Notes: a model not told the origin generated them from the sequence alone. A DNA stretch of 7,257 bases from Candidatus Terrybacteria bacterium RIFCSPLOWO2_01_FULL_58_14 (GCA_001824745.1 MHSZ01000025.1:23199-30455); one strand, 5' to 3'. Positions 1 through 6,504 are shown, counted from the first letter of the stretch. Program-made: numbers and translations.

Positions 1-981
1 GAGCGAAGCGGCCACGACGTCGGCGGGGCGCGCCGCGGGATTGGCATAGCCCTCGAAACCCGCCGGGGAATGGGAGGGGTAGACCATCGGCGATACCGCA
101 TCGAAAACCGGCAGGGCATCGGCCAGCCGCTGCCCGATCCCGAGATCGTCTTCCGGCGTCGCCGTCCGCAGCATCGTCATGCCGAAGAGATCCACCGAGA
201 GCACCGCATCGTCCCCGAGTGCCGAACGGAGCGACCGAAAATGTCTCCCGATGATCGCGTAACGCGGCACACCCGCTTCCGCGCTCCATTCCGAAAAAAC
301 CGCGTCCGCGAGCGCTCCGTCGGAAGGGAACCGCACGTAATCGAACTGCACCTCGTCGAAACCCCTCCGTAGCGCATCGCGCGCCAGCGCCGCTGCGTAC
401 TCCCACACTGCATCTTTTGTGGGATCGAGCCACGGAACTCCGCGTCGCGTCTTCCATACGCCGCCGTCGCGCCGGCGGAGCGCAAGATCGGGCCTCGCGC
501 GCACGAGTGCGAGATCCTCGGCGACAACGAGACGCCCAATCGTCCAAATGCCGCGCTTGCGCGCATCGGAGAGTACCGGTTCGATGGCATATGCGCGTTC
601 CGCGACAAGGCCATACTCATTCGCAAACGGCAACGTTGTTGCATACGCGAGCGTGCCGTCAGCGTTCTTCAGATCGATCACCACGCTATTGAGCTCGCTG
701 CGGTCCACGAGTGAAAATAGCGCTTCGCGCCGATCCGGAATCCCCGCGGTGTGCGCCGTGAGATAGATACCGCGTACTGGCTGCGGGGGCACGCGCATCA
801 CCCGAGGGATAGGCATGAGCACCTGTGCAGAAAGTTGGTCCCCCGCAACCCAAGCCATTCGGAAAAACGAGAAAAATAACACCGGCGTCACTGCGACAAG
901 GATCAACGCCCCCGCCAAAGACCACTGATCGCGGGAAGAAGAAAATGGTGCGCGCACCCGCATACTGCCCTTCATATTCAT
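1..981 (-). CDS. Membrane-anchored DUF4015-type putative glycoside hydrolase (3' end cut by window edge)
   Basis: The open frame reads 327 residues from the ATG at 981 and leaves the window without a stop, so the C-terminus is missing. Residues about 20-40 (WSLAGALILVAVTPVLFFSF) form one hydrophobic helix after a basic N-terminus, which suggests an N-terminal anchor with the catalytic part outside the membrane. From residue 69 (VRGIYLTAHTAG) the protein looks like the DUF4015/PF13200 TIM-barrel family, a putative glycosyl hydrolase. FDEVQFDYVRFPSDG at 208-222 is the family's most recognisable block; D214 is a candidate active-site acid by analogy. DAVSPMVYPSHSP at 294-306 is a further conserved barrel strand. 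The start lies 22 nt after the thiI stop with AAGGGAG at 1001-995, spaced 13 nt, which is long; ATGs at 975 and 963 are alternatives. It is probably co-transcribed with thiI. The substrate is unknown. I am confident of the family, not of the activity. Confidence 0.85.
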   Translation of the reverse strand, partial: MNMKGSMRVRAPFSSSRDQWSLAGALILVAVTPVLFFSFFRMAWVAGDQLSAQVLMPIPRVMRVPPQPVRGIYLTAHTAGIPDRREALFSLVDRSELNSVVIDLKNADGTLAYATTLPFANEYGLVAERAYAIEPVLSDARKRGIWTIGRLVVAEDLALVRARPDLALRRRDGGVWKTRRGVPWLDPTKDAVWEYAAALARDALRRGFDEVQFDYVRFPSDGALADAVFSEWSAEAGVPRYAIIGRHFRSLRSALGDDAVLSVDLFGMTMLRTATPEDDLGIGQRLADALPVFDAVSPMVYPSHSPAGFEGYANPAARPADVVAASL

Positions 982-1003
982 ACGAGAACTATCGCTCCCT
1001 TAT

Positions 1004-2503
1004 TCATGTTGATTGGCGATTGCTCACTTTCAGCGCAGTACGGAGCGCCTCGACTCCGCCGGAAAAACTCCACGCAGCAAGACCGCGTTTTCTCGCCTCA
1101 TAGGCGAGTTCGGCAGACAGCAAACCATACGTACAATAAAAAAGGAGCGGTTGCGAAGAATCAAGGCGATCCAGAAAAGCGAACGCATCTGCCGAAGAGA
1201 GGCGTTGTGCTAAAGGCGCGTGCCACTGCCGATATTCCTCTGCTTCACGGAGGTCGATGAGCCGTGCGCCTTCTGGGATATGGGGCGTCGCAACTTCTGC
1301 AAGCGCGCTCTCGGCCCCGAAAGCAAGGCGCCGCAGCGTGAGGGTTCGCCGCTCCGAGAACGCCGCCTCAAGCACGGCGGGGTCAAGTTTTGCCCACTCG
1401 GTAGCGAAGACCTCGGGGGATGCGGCGGTGACGGGATGCGATGGTACGAGCGCGCAATACTCCTTCACCGCTGCGGACAACTCCGCGGTGCCGATACTCC
1501 GCGCCCGCGCGACGATCTCGTCTTTGTCGAATGAGAGCAACGGCCGCAGCACCGGAAGCGGGCCCTCTCCGAGTGCACGAAGGTTCTTCAGTGTCTGCGA
1601 GGAAACCTGCCCTAACGCGTCTCCCAACGCAATCGCTTCCGCCTCGCGCTCTTGGGCTATCCGGAATGCCACACCGAGCATCGCGCGCTTGAGCATGAGA
1701 TTCCAATAGGGTTCCTGCGTCTGCTGCCGAAGTGCGCGCACCACGGGGCCGAAAGGGACGATGATGATCGCAGGATCATCGCCGTACTGCCAACGATCGA
1801 CGAGCGTTTTCACCACGCGCAACGTTCCCTCCTCGTGGATCGGGCCGCCGAGGTTGAAAAAGCAATAATCGCAGGACACGCCCCGCTTCATAAGAAACCA
1901 TGCCGCCACTGCAGAATCGAACCCTCCCGATATGAGTGCGAGAACCCGCCCCTGACTGCCCAGCGGCAACCCTCCCGGCCCGGAGACGACTTCACTGAAG
2001 AAAAAAGTTCGCTGGCTCCGGATTTCAACCGATGCCACAACCTCTGGTGTGCCGAGATCTACCGTGCCGAAGACGGCAAGCCGCTCCCCCAGCGCCACCT
2101 CAATATCGAGAGAAGTGAAGGGGTGGGTTCCCGCGCGCCGCGCCCGCACCGCGAAACGCTTCCCGGTCACGCGCTCTCGGAATTGCCGCTCTCCTTCCGC
2201 GGCGATTTCTTCCAGAGTTGTACAATGTTTCTCGCTGGCGGCTGAAAACGATCGGATGCCGAAAATGCGTCGCAGGAAATCCGGCGCCCTTCCATCGTCG
2301 CTTACGAGAAAACCGCGGAGCGCCGACGAAACCTCAAGGCCTCCAGAAATGCCCTCTCGCGCCAGCATGTCGCGAATATTGCGCTCGAGTATTCGGAGAA
2401 AATACCGGCGCGTGCCCGGCGCCTTCGTCCCAATCTCGGAAAATCTGATGAGATACTGCTGCAGCACTTTCCTTGTCGTAGCGCCCAAAAGCCCCTGGGA
2501 CAA
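1004..2503 (-). CDS. thiI: ThiI: tRNA 4-thiouridine synthase with C-terminal rhodanese domain
   Basis: ThiI adenylates U8 of tRNA and replaces its oxygen with sulfur passed from a cysteine desulfurase through a persulfide on the rhodanese domain. Read from TTG 2503 (499 residues), the order is N-terminal ferredoxin-like plus THUMP region (about 17-170), PP-loop SGGFDS at 192-197, the typical GDALGQVSSQTLKNL block, then rhodanese. Cys457 in FYCTYG matches the persulfide cysteine of E. coli ThiI (Cys456), and Cys350 in EYCALV matches its disulfide partner (Cys344). The length fits the E. coli enzyme (482). The frame stays open far upstream, but that part is antisense to the Lon gene. I prefer TTG 2503 because AAGG lies 7 nt before it (2514-2511); GTG 2467 (487 residues) and ATG 2536 (510) are alternatives, the latter overlapping the promoter. 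No desulfurase gene is visible. A role in thiamine synthesis is possible for the family but not indicated here. Confidence 0.93.
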   Translation of the reverse strand: MSQGLLGATTRKVLQQYLIRFSEIGTKAPGTRRYFLRILERNIRDMLAREGISGGLEVSSALRGFLVSDDGRAPDFLRRIFGIRSFSAASEKHCTTLEEIAAEGERQFRERVTGKRFAVRARRAGTHPFTSLDIEVALGERLAVFGTVDLGTPEVVASVEIRSQRTFFFSEVVSGPGGLPLGSQGRVLALISGGFDSAVAAWFLMKRGVSCDYCFFNLGGPIHEEGTLRVVKTLVDRWQYGDDPAIIIVPFGPVVRALRQQTQEPYWNLMLKRAMLGVAFRIAQEREAEAIALGDALGQVSSQTLKNLRALGEGPLPVLRPLLSFDKDEIVARARSIGTAELSAAVKEYCALVPSHPVTAASPEVFATEWAKLDPAVLEAAFSERRTLTLRRLAFGAESALAEVATPHIPEGARLIDLREAEEYRQWHAPLAQRLSSADAFAFLDRLDSSQPLLFYCTYGLLSAELAYEARKRGLAAWSFSGGVEALRTALKVSNRQST

Positions 2504-2512
2504 GGAGATACC

Positions 2513-2541
2513 TTGACGAATCTTCCCTGCCCGCATATGAT
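2513..2541 (+). promoter_or_regulatory. Sigma70-type promoter of the LonC gene (TTGACG-N17-TATGAT)
   Basis: A -35 box TTGACG (2513-2518) and a -10 box TATGAT (2536-2541) are separated by exactly 17 nt, each one mismatch from consensus. Transcription should start near 2548, giving a leader of about 44 nt before the ATG at 2592. The -35 half overlaps the proposed thiI ribosome binding site on the other strand. Confidence 0.8.
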
Positions 2542-2546
2542 ATGCG
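2532..2546. promoter_or_regulatory. Perfect 15-bp palindrome spanning the -10 region between thiI and the LonC gene
   Basis: CGCATAT-G-ATATGCG is a perfect 7-1-7 inverted repeat. On the plus strand it contains the TATGAT -10 box; on the minus strand it contains TATCAT (2542-2537), a good -10 match. A minus-strand start near 2530 would give thiI a leader of about 27 nt containing its AAGG site. No well-placed -35 box is seen for the minus direction. It may be a symmetric bidirectional -10, a repressor operator, or both. Confidence 0.5.
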
Positions 2547-2557
2547 ACACCGTAAGG

Positions 2558-2567
2558 AAAGCGCTTT
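2558..2567. promoter_or_regulatory. AAAGCGCTTT palindrome in the LonC leader (candidate operator)
   Basis: A perfect 10-bp palindrome lies about 10-20 nt downstream of the predicted LonC transcription start, a common place for a repressor site. It does not match a heat-shock operator I recognise (it is not CIRCE). It could also be chance. Confidence 0.3.
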
Positions 2568-2576
2568 GTCAATGAA

Positions 2577-2584
2577 AGAGGGTG
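2577..2584 (+). promoter_or_regulatory. Ribosome binding site of the LonC gene
   Basis: AGAGGGTG lies 7 nt before ATG 2592 and fixes that start. An ATG at 2572-2574 is out of frame with the gene and precedes this site. Confidence 0.75.
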
Positions 2585-2591
2585 AATTGCG

Positions 2592-5000
2592 ATGCTACAA
2601 CCGCTCGCACCGGAGAAGCTCCGGACGACTTGCGATCCGGCAACGCTAGGGTTCCAAACGACCGCAGACCTCTCCCCGCTTGAGGAGTTCATCGACCAGG
2701 AGACCGCGATCGGCGCGATTACAAGCGCTTTGGAGCAGCCGGCGCATGGCCACAACCTCATCGTCGTAAACCCGCAAGGTGTGAGCCGCACGTCCGTGCT
2801 CCTCCACCGTATGCGCGACATCGTACGCCGCGGACGTCCTGGCTTTGCGTCCGAGGATCTCTGCCTTATCTTCAACTTCGACGACCCGCGAAAACCAAAG
2901 TGGCTTCGCATGCCGGCGGGACGAGGACGCGTGTTCTCGCAAACCGTCGCACGCTGCGTTACTGCGCTTTTCGCGGAACTCCCTGAAACTATCAAGGCAG
3001 TAGACGAAGAGACCAGCGAGGAAGCCGAGAAAGCGGTCCGGGACCTCTGCGGCGGCTTCGAGCAGAAGTACCGCGCGCTTGGAGTTCCTGTCCACATACA
3101 GATCGAAAGGGGCAAACTCAGCGTCCTGCTCGTCGATTCCGCGCAACCCGACCAAGGGATCGATCCCGAGGACTGGATTGCGCAAGGACGAGATCCAGGC
3201 GAACAAGCCGCCCGACAAACCGCCATCGCAGCACTCAATGAGGACCTCGCAAACCTCTTTGCGCAAGCACGGGAAGCTGCCAGCAGGGTCCAACGAGCGG
3301 CCGGGAGACACAAGCGCGCCGCGGTGCGCCGACTCCTCTTCGCTCATTTCGGACCTCGCTTCCGCGACTTCCCCGAGGCCAAGGAGTACCTCACGGGCAT
3401 CCAGGATTTCGTGGCGCAGAGCCTCGATCCGCTCCTCTACTTCGCAAGCAGGAACGGCGAGGAAACGCCGCGAGAACTCATGCTGCCGTTCCAGGTCAAC
3501 GTGGTGGTGGATCGAACGGTGGAAAACGGCGAACCTCCGGTCATCAACGAACTGAACGTCACGTTCCCGCGGCTCTTCGGCGAGATCACCGGAGAACATC
3601 GCGGTAACGTCGTCGTGACCGACCATACGAAGATCAGCGGCGGCGCCTTGCTGGAAGCCAGCGGTGGCGTGCTCGTGCTGGACGCGTTGAAGATCTTCAC
3701 GTCCCCGGCACTCTGGCCAAAACTCATTGCGACGCTTGAGGCGGGAGAGCTCAAGATCGGCGATTTCCACCAATACGCCGGGATGCCGATCTCTTTCCCG
3801 ATCGAGCCCGACCCCGTGTCCATCGACACGAAAGTCGTACTGGTGTTTTCCGACTGGCTCTACTATGAGGCGCTACGGGTACCTCCGATCGCCGAGAAGC
3901 TCCAAAAGCTGTTCCGTGTGAAGGCGGAGTTTGTCGGAAAGACGAAACGCACCCCCGCAGTGGAGCGCCAGTACGCGGAGTTCCTCGCGATGTGCGCGGA
4001 GCGCGAAGGGCTTCTCCCCTTCTCTGCCGGCGCCGTTGCCAAGTTCATCGAGCACGGCTCCCGCACGGCGGACCACCAAAACGAGATCTCGCTTCAGTTG
4101 AGCGAAATGAAGACACTCGCGCTTGAGGCGAATCGGGCCGCTCGCGATCGCCAGAAGACGCCCGTGCTGGCCGCCAACGAGCAAGCCGCTTCGGAATGGC
4201 AATCGGTGAACGCCGACGACGTCCGCAGCGCGATGACGGCACGAGAACTCCGCATCTCGCGGGTCCGGGAAATGTTCTACGACAACTTCCGCAACGGCAC
4301 CTTTCTCTTCAAGCCGACGCGGGAGGAAGTAGCGAGGGTTTATGGCCTCGCCGTATACAGCAGCGGCGAGATCCGCTTCGGCGTACCGATGGCGATCACG
4401 GCGCTCAACTGGGCGAAGCCCGACGGCGGCGTGGTGAGCATCGACCGGAAAGCGGAGCTGGGCGGGCCGATCCTCGGCAAGGCAACGGACATCATCGCAG
4501 CATGGCTCATGGCCCGCTACGCGAAAGATAAGCCATTCCGGCGCGGCGTGACCATCGTCTTTGAGCAGAGCTACGGTGCTGAAGGCGACAGTGCCTCAAT
4601 CGCCGAAGTGACTGCAGTACTCTCGTCGCTCTCCGGATTGCCGATTCGACAGAATCTTGCCGTGACCGGCTCGATGAACCAACTCGGCGAGGTGCAACCG
4701 ATCGGCGGCGTCAATGAGAAGGTCGAGGGCTTCTACGACGTCTGTGCGGCAACGCACGGCATCGAGAACAAGGGGGTCGTAATCCCGGCTCCCAATGCCC
4801 AGCACCTCATGGTCCGCGAAGATGTCGTGGAGGCGTGCGGAAACGGAAAGTTCTCCGTCTACGCCGTTTCGCGCATCGAGGAAGCAGTCGAGATCCTCTT
4901 CGGTCTTCCGATCGAGGAAGTCGACAAGCGCATCCGCGCCGCCCTCAACTCACGCAAGCGTTTCCCGCTGAAGCTTCCGCGCTTCGGCCAGAGACGGTAA
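2592..5000 (+). CDS. LonC-type Lon-related protease (MEROPS S16) with degenerate AAA+ P-loop
   Basis: This 802-residue cytosolic protease resembles the Lon-related family with an AAA_32-like N-terminal part and Lon_C protease domain (LonC type). The P-loop position reads VVNPQGVSRTS (58-68): the first glycine is Asn60 and the nucleotide-binding lysine is Arg66. The Walker B strand is GGVLVLDA (358-365) with no glutamate after the aspartate. About 290 residues separate the two motifs and include helical, probably coiled-coil segments, the inserted domain typical of LonC. The protease domain is intact: Ser667 in EGDSASIAE and Lys710 in GGVNEKVEGF are 43 residues apart, the same spacing as Ser679/Lys722 in E. 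coli Lon. It is transcribed alone from a strong promoter and ends at a hairpin terminator. The sequence supports peptidase activity; it argues against classical ATP-driven unfolding. LonC of Meiothermus is reported to work without ATP; extending that here is inference. Confidence 0.93.
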   Translation: MLQPLAPEKLRTTCDPATLGFQTTADLSPLEEFIDQETAIGAITSALEQPAHGHNLIVVNPQGVSRTSVLLHRMRDIVRRGRPGFASEDLCLIFNFDDPRKPKWLRMPAGRGRVFSQTVARCVTALFAELPETIKAVDEETSEEAEKAVRDLCGGFEQKYRALGVPVHIQIERGKLSVLLVDSAQPDQGIDPEDWIAQGRDPGEQAARQTAIAALNEDLANLFAQAREAASRVQRAAGRHKRAAVRRLLFAHFGPRFRDFPEAKEYLTGIQDFVAQSLDPLLYFASRNGEETPRELMLPFQVNVVVDRTVENGEPPVINELNVTFPRLFGEITGEHRGNVVVTDHTKISGGALLEASGGVLVLDALKIFTSPALWPKLIATLEAGELKIGDFHQYAGMPISFPIEPDPVSIDTKVVLVFSDWLYYEALRVPPIAEKLQKLFRVKAEFVGKTKRTPAVERQYAEFLAMCAEREGLLPFSAGAVAKFIEHGSRTADHQNEISLQLSEMKTLALEANRAARDRQKTPVLAANEQAASEWQSVNADDVRSAMTARELRISRVREMFYDNFRNGTFLFKPTREEVARVYGLAVYSSGEIRFGVPMAITALNWAKPDGGVVSIDRKAELGGPILGKATDIIAAWLMARYAKDKPFRRGVTIVFEQSYGAEGDSASIAEVTAVLSSLSGLPIRQNLAVTGSMNQLGEVQPIGGVNEKVEGFYDVCAATHGIENKGVVIPAPNAQHLMVREDVVEACGNGKFSVYAVSRIEEAVEILFGLPIEEVDKRIRAALNSRKRFPLKLPRFGQRR

Positions 5001-5008
5001 ACAACAAC

Positions 5009-5045
5009 AAAGGACCCCGACGAAGTCGTCGGGGTCCTTCTCTTT
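5009..5045. terminator. Strong hairpin terminator, probably bidirectional, between convergent genes
   Basis: GGACCCCGACGA (5012-5023) and its exact complement (5026-5037) form a very GC-rich stem, extended by two A-T pairs at the base (5010-5011 with 5038-5039); in practice it has an AAGU tetraloop. The plus-strand tail is TTCTCTTT. On the minus strand the hairpin is followed by TTTGTTGTTGTTT, a better U-rich tail. It lies 8 nt after the LonC stop and about 40 nt after the stop of the convergent DUF5652-like gene, so it can serve both. Confidence 0.85.
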
Positions 5046-5077
5046 CCGCACGCGTAAACGCTCTCCCGAAAAACGCG

Positions 5078-5302
5078 CTAGGCGTCTTTGCGCATCCGCC
5101 ACGCCCGTTTCACGACAAAAAGATAGAATCCCTCCAATAGCCCGAGGGTGCCTACGACGAGCAACACGGAGAACCACCAGCGTTCATTTGCGCGCGCCGC
5201 AGCCCACAACGCCGCCCCCTTCCAGAGCAACGCCCATATCAGCCCCGCGAAAAACAAAAGCGGGTGCGCCGAAATCCATACGTCGATATCCGCAGCGCCC
5301 AT
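5078..5302 (-). CDS. Small two-helix membrane protein, DUF5652-like
   Basis: The 74-residue protein has two hydrophobic segments, about 12-35 (PLLFFAGLIWALLWKGAALWA) and 43-63 (WFSVLLVVGTLGLLEGFYLFV), and a basic tail (KRAWRMRKD). The WKGxALWxAAR block followed by WxxxLLxxxTLGxLExxYLF is how I recognise the DUF5652 family, found widely in Patescibacteria and of unknown function. The positive-inside rule suggests that the RANER loop or the C-terminal tail faces the cytoplasm. The start ATG lies 11 nt after the stop of the PD-(D/E)XK gene with only a weak ACGG in front, so translational coupling is likely. It is the last gene of the operon and is followed by the strong terminator at 5009-5045. 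Confidence 0.75.
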   Translation of the reverse strand: MGAADIDVWISAHPLLFFAGLIWALLWKGAALWAAARANERWWFSVLLVVGTLGLLEGFYLFVVKRAWRMRKDA

Positions 5303-5313
5303 AGCGAACCGTT

Positions 5314-5988
5314 TTATTCACCGGACACCGCCATTGTACCATTCTCGCGATACAAACAGAACGCACAACTCGCATGAGCCTCAGGTAAAGGATCCCGAAG
5401 TATCCCTGCGGTCTTGCGAAGCACTTCTTCGCCGCGTTCTTTATCGGCATCCATTTCCACCAAACCCGTTTTAAACTGCGCCGCACCCAGGCCATACGAC
5501 GCCGGCCAGAAAAAGAGAAGGTAGCCGGTGCCGCTGGGCGCCATGCCGTTACGATCGAGGAGCAGGGCGTAAAGATCGAGCTGATGTCGATAGTGTTCGT
5601 GTGTATCCTCTTTGGTCGGATAACCGCGCGTCTTGAAATCAAACGGTGTGACTTTTCCGTCATCCTGCACGAGCAACTCATCGATGGCGCCCTTCAGTTC
5701 AATATCGTATTCGGGAAACTCCGCGCGGAGTCCTTTCCAGTTATTGCGCCATACGTCGAGTTTCGTCCGATCGGGAAACAAGGTTCCCTTCACTTTTCCC
5801 TCAATCTCCGGAGGAAGAGACCCGGCAGCTCGATGCTCGTCGAAATACCGCTTGAACATCTCATCCATACCTCCGGGCAGGGAGGGAAACGGCCCCGAGG
5901 GCCGTTTTCTATTCTCCCGAAAGTGCAGCCATAAACACCGCGGACACTCCAAGAGCATGCCGATAAGGGAAGGGGAAATACGGTACAT
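5314..5988 (-). CDS. Stand-alone PD-(D/E)XK nuclease-family protein with four cysteines (RecB/Cas4-like fold)
   Basis: The 224-residue product reads from ATG 5988 (MYRISPSLIGMLLECPRC). The nuclease core is visible: Asp103 in KGAIDELLV, Asp117 and Lys119 in PFDFKTRG (the D-x-K signature), and QLDLYALLL at 136-144, the helix motif of RecB- and Cas4-like nucleases. Cysteines 15 and 18 (CPRC) near the N-terminus and 208 and 211 (CAFC) near the C-terminus could bind an Fe-S cluster or zinc, as in AddB/Cas4-type proteins. No helicase domain or CRISPR genes accompany it. The frame is open further upstream (ATG 6030), but that extension overlaps the preceding gene; ATG 5988 follows that gene's TAA by 5 nt, with no clear ribosome site, which implies coupling. 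The family is common in Parcubacteria. Its substrate is unknown; DNA repair or processing is a reasonable guess. Confidence 0.82.
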   Translation of the reverse strand: MYRISPSLIGMLLECPRCLWLHFRENRKRPSGPFPSLPGGMDEMFKRYFDEHRAAGSLPPEIEGKVKGTLFPDRTKLDVWRNNWKGLRAEFPEYDIELKGAIDELLVQDDGKVTPFDFKTRGYPTKEDTHEHYRHQLDLYALLLDRNGMAPSGTGYLLFFWPASYGLGAAQFKTGLVEMDADKERGEEVLRKTAGILRDPLPEAHASCAFCLYRENGTMAVSGE

Positions 5989-5993
5989 GGTGC

Positions 5994-6260
5994 TTATTTT
6001 TCGTTGTCTCGCCACTGTTCCGCCGACCACTCCTGTTCCGGCTCCGTGATCTTAAGCTCCTGCCGCAAAGCATCAATACGATGGCGAAGCCGTTCTAGCT
6101 GGTCCGCATCGCCAATATCCGTTTTCCCCACCATATGCTTCTTGAGACCGTCACGATCGCGCCGAAGACGAGCGAGACCCTCTTCTTTCTCTGCCCGCTC
6201 CTCCGCCCCTCGCGCCGCACCGCCCATCTCATCGCCACGTTCACCTCTGCGAAATATCAT
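5994..6260 (-). CDS. Small charged, coiled-coil hypothetical protein
   Basis: The 88-residue protein is almost entirely charged and helical, with no membrane segment or cysteine. Residues about 21-45 (ERAEKEEGLARLRRDRDGLKK) and 55-71 (LERLRHRIDALRQELKI) have heptad-like spacing and probably form a coiled coil or helical hairpin. I do not recognise a named family. It is the first gene of the operon with the PD-(D/E)XK gene, whose ATG follows its stop by 5 nt, so the two may act together. The start is uncertain: ATG 6260 has GGGAG only 1 nt before it and lies at or near the predicted transcription start, so it would be nearly leaderless; ATG 6227 (77 residues) is preceded by AGAGGTGA at 6248-6241, spaced 13 nt. 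The coding call rests on the open frame, the coupling and the promoter. Confidence 0.6.
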   Translation of the reverse strand: MIFRRGERGDEMGGAARGAEERAEKEEGLARLRRDRDGLKKHMVGKTDIGDADQLERLRHRIDALRQELKITEPEQEWSAEQWRDNEK

Positions 6261-6266
6261 ACTCCC

Positions 6267-6295
6267 ACAATAACAAACGCACGCAACGCTGCCAA
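6267..6295 (-). promoter_or_regulatory. Promoter of the coiled-coil / PD-(D/E)XK / DUF5652-like operon (TTGGCA-N17-TATTGT)
   Basis: On the minus strand a -35 box TTGGCA (6295-6290, one mismatch) and a -10 box TATTGT (6272-6267, two mismatches) are 17 nt apart. The start would fall at about 6260. A second -10-like hexamer TATGAT (6261-6256) overlaps, but its -35 partner (TTGCGT, 19 nt away) is poor. Confidence 0.5.
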
Positions 6296-6384
6296 CCGTT
6301 GACGCCGAAAACCCCCGCCATGCCTTTCGTGCGCTACCTTAAAGACACGCTGCCGAAACGCCCGCTACTCCGCTCTGAACAGCA

Positions 6385-6408
6385 ACGCCCTCGCGTATGC
6401 GAGGACGT
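6385..6408 (-). terminator. Hairpin just downstream of tRNA-Lys (weak candidate terminator or processing signal)
   Basis: As minus-strand RNA, ACGUCCUCGC and GCGAGGGCGU pair over 10 bp, including one U-G wobble, around an AUAC tetraloop, starting about 10 nt after the tRNA 3' end. The wobble pairs only in the minus-strand transcript (it is C-A on the other strand), which supports that orientation. The downstream tail (TGCTGTT) is a poor U-tract, so termination is uncertain. Confidence 0.4.
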
Positions 6409-6417
6409 GCGTCTTTG

Positions 6418-6490
6418 TGCGCCCGGGAGGATTCGAACCTCCGACCGTCTCCTTAAAAGGGAGCTGCTCTACCAGCTGAGCTACGGGCGC
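6418..6490 (-). tRNA. tRNA-Lys (anticodon UUU)
   Basis: The minus strand folds into a complete cloverleaf: 7-bp acceptor GCGCCCG/CGGGCGC, D stem GCTC/GAGC, anticodon loop CTTTTAA with TTT at 34-36, a 5-nt variable loop, and T stem GGAGG/CCTCC with TTCGAAT. The discriminator is A (6418) and the following bases are CAA, so CCA is not encoded and must be added by a nucleotidyltransferase. Position 8 is U, the target of ThiI. The top pair of the anticodon stem (27-43) is G-A rather than a Watson-Crick pair. Confidence 0.96.
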
Positions 6491-6504
6491 ATTGTGGAAA
6501 TCGA

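Noticed and set aside
177..644. 155-residue minus-strand open frame overlapping the DUF4015-like gene
   Set aside because: It is another frame of the same strand; the frame that includes FDEVQFDYVRFPSDG is the recognisable protein.
2543..2572. Minus-strand TTGACA (2572-2567) as the -35 box for thiI
   Set aside because: The hexamer is perfect, but the only good -10 (TATCAT, 2542-2537) is 24 nt away, and nothing -10-like lies at 16-18 nt.
2504..3313. Long upstream extension of the thiI open frame on the minus strand
   Set aside because: It is antisense to the LonC coding sequence and has no similarity to ThiI N-termini; the family length fits a start near 2503.
2646..3773. 375-residue minus-strand open frame opposite the LonC gene
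   Set aside because: The plus-strand frame shows clear Lon-family motifs throughout; the antisense frame is a by-product of GC-rich codon use.
5314..5988. Cas4 or another CRISPR adaptation component
   Set aside because: The fold and cysteines are similar, but there is no array, cas1 or cas2 in the window, and stand-alone PD-(D/E)XK proteins of this type are common in Parcubacteria.
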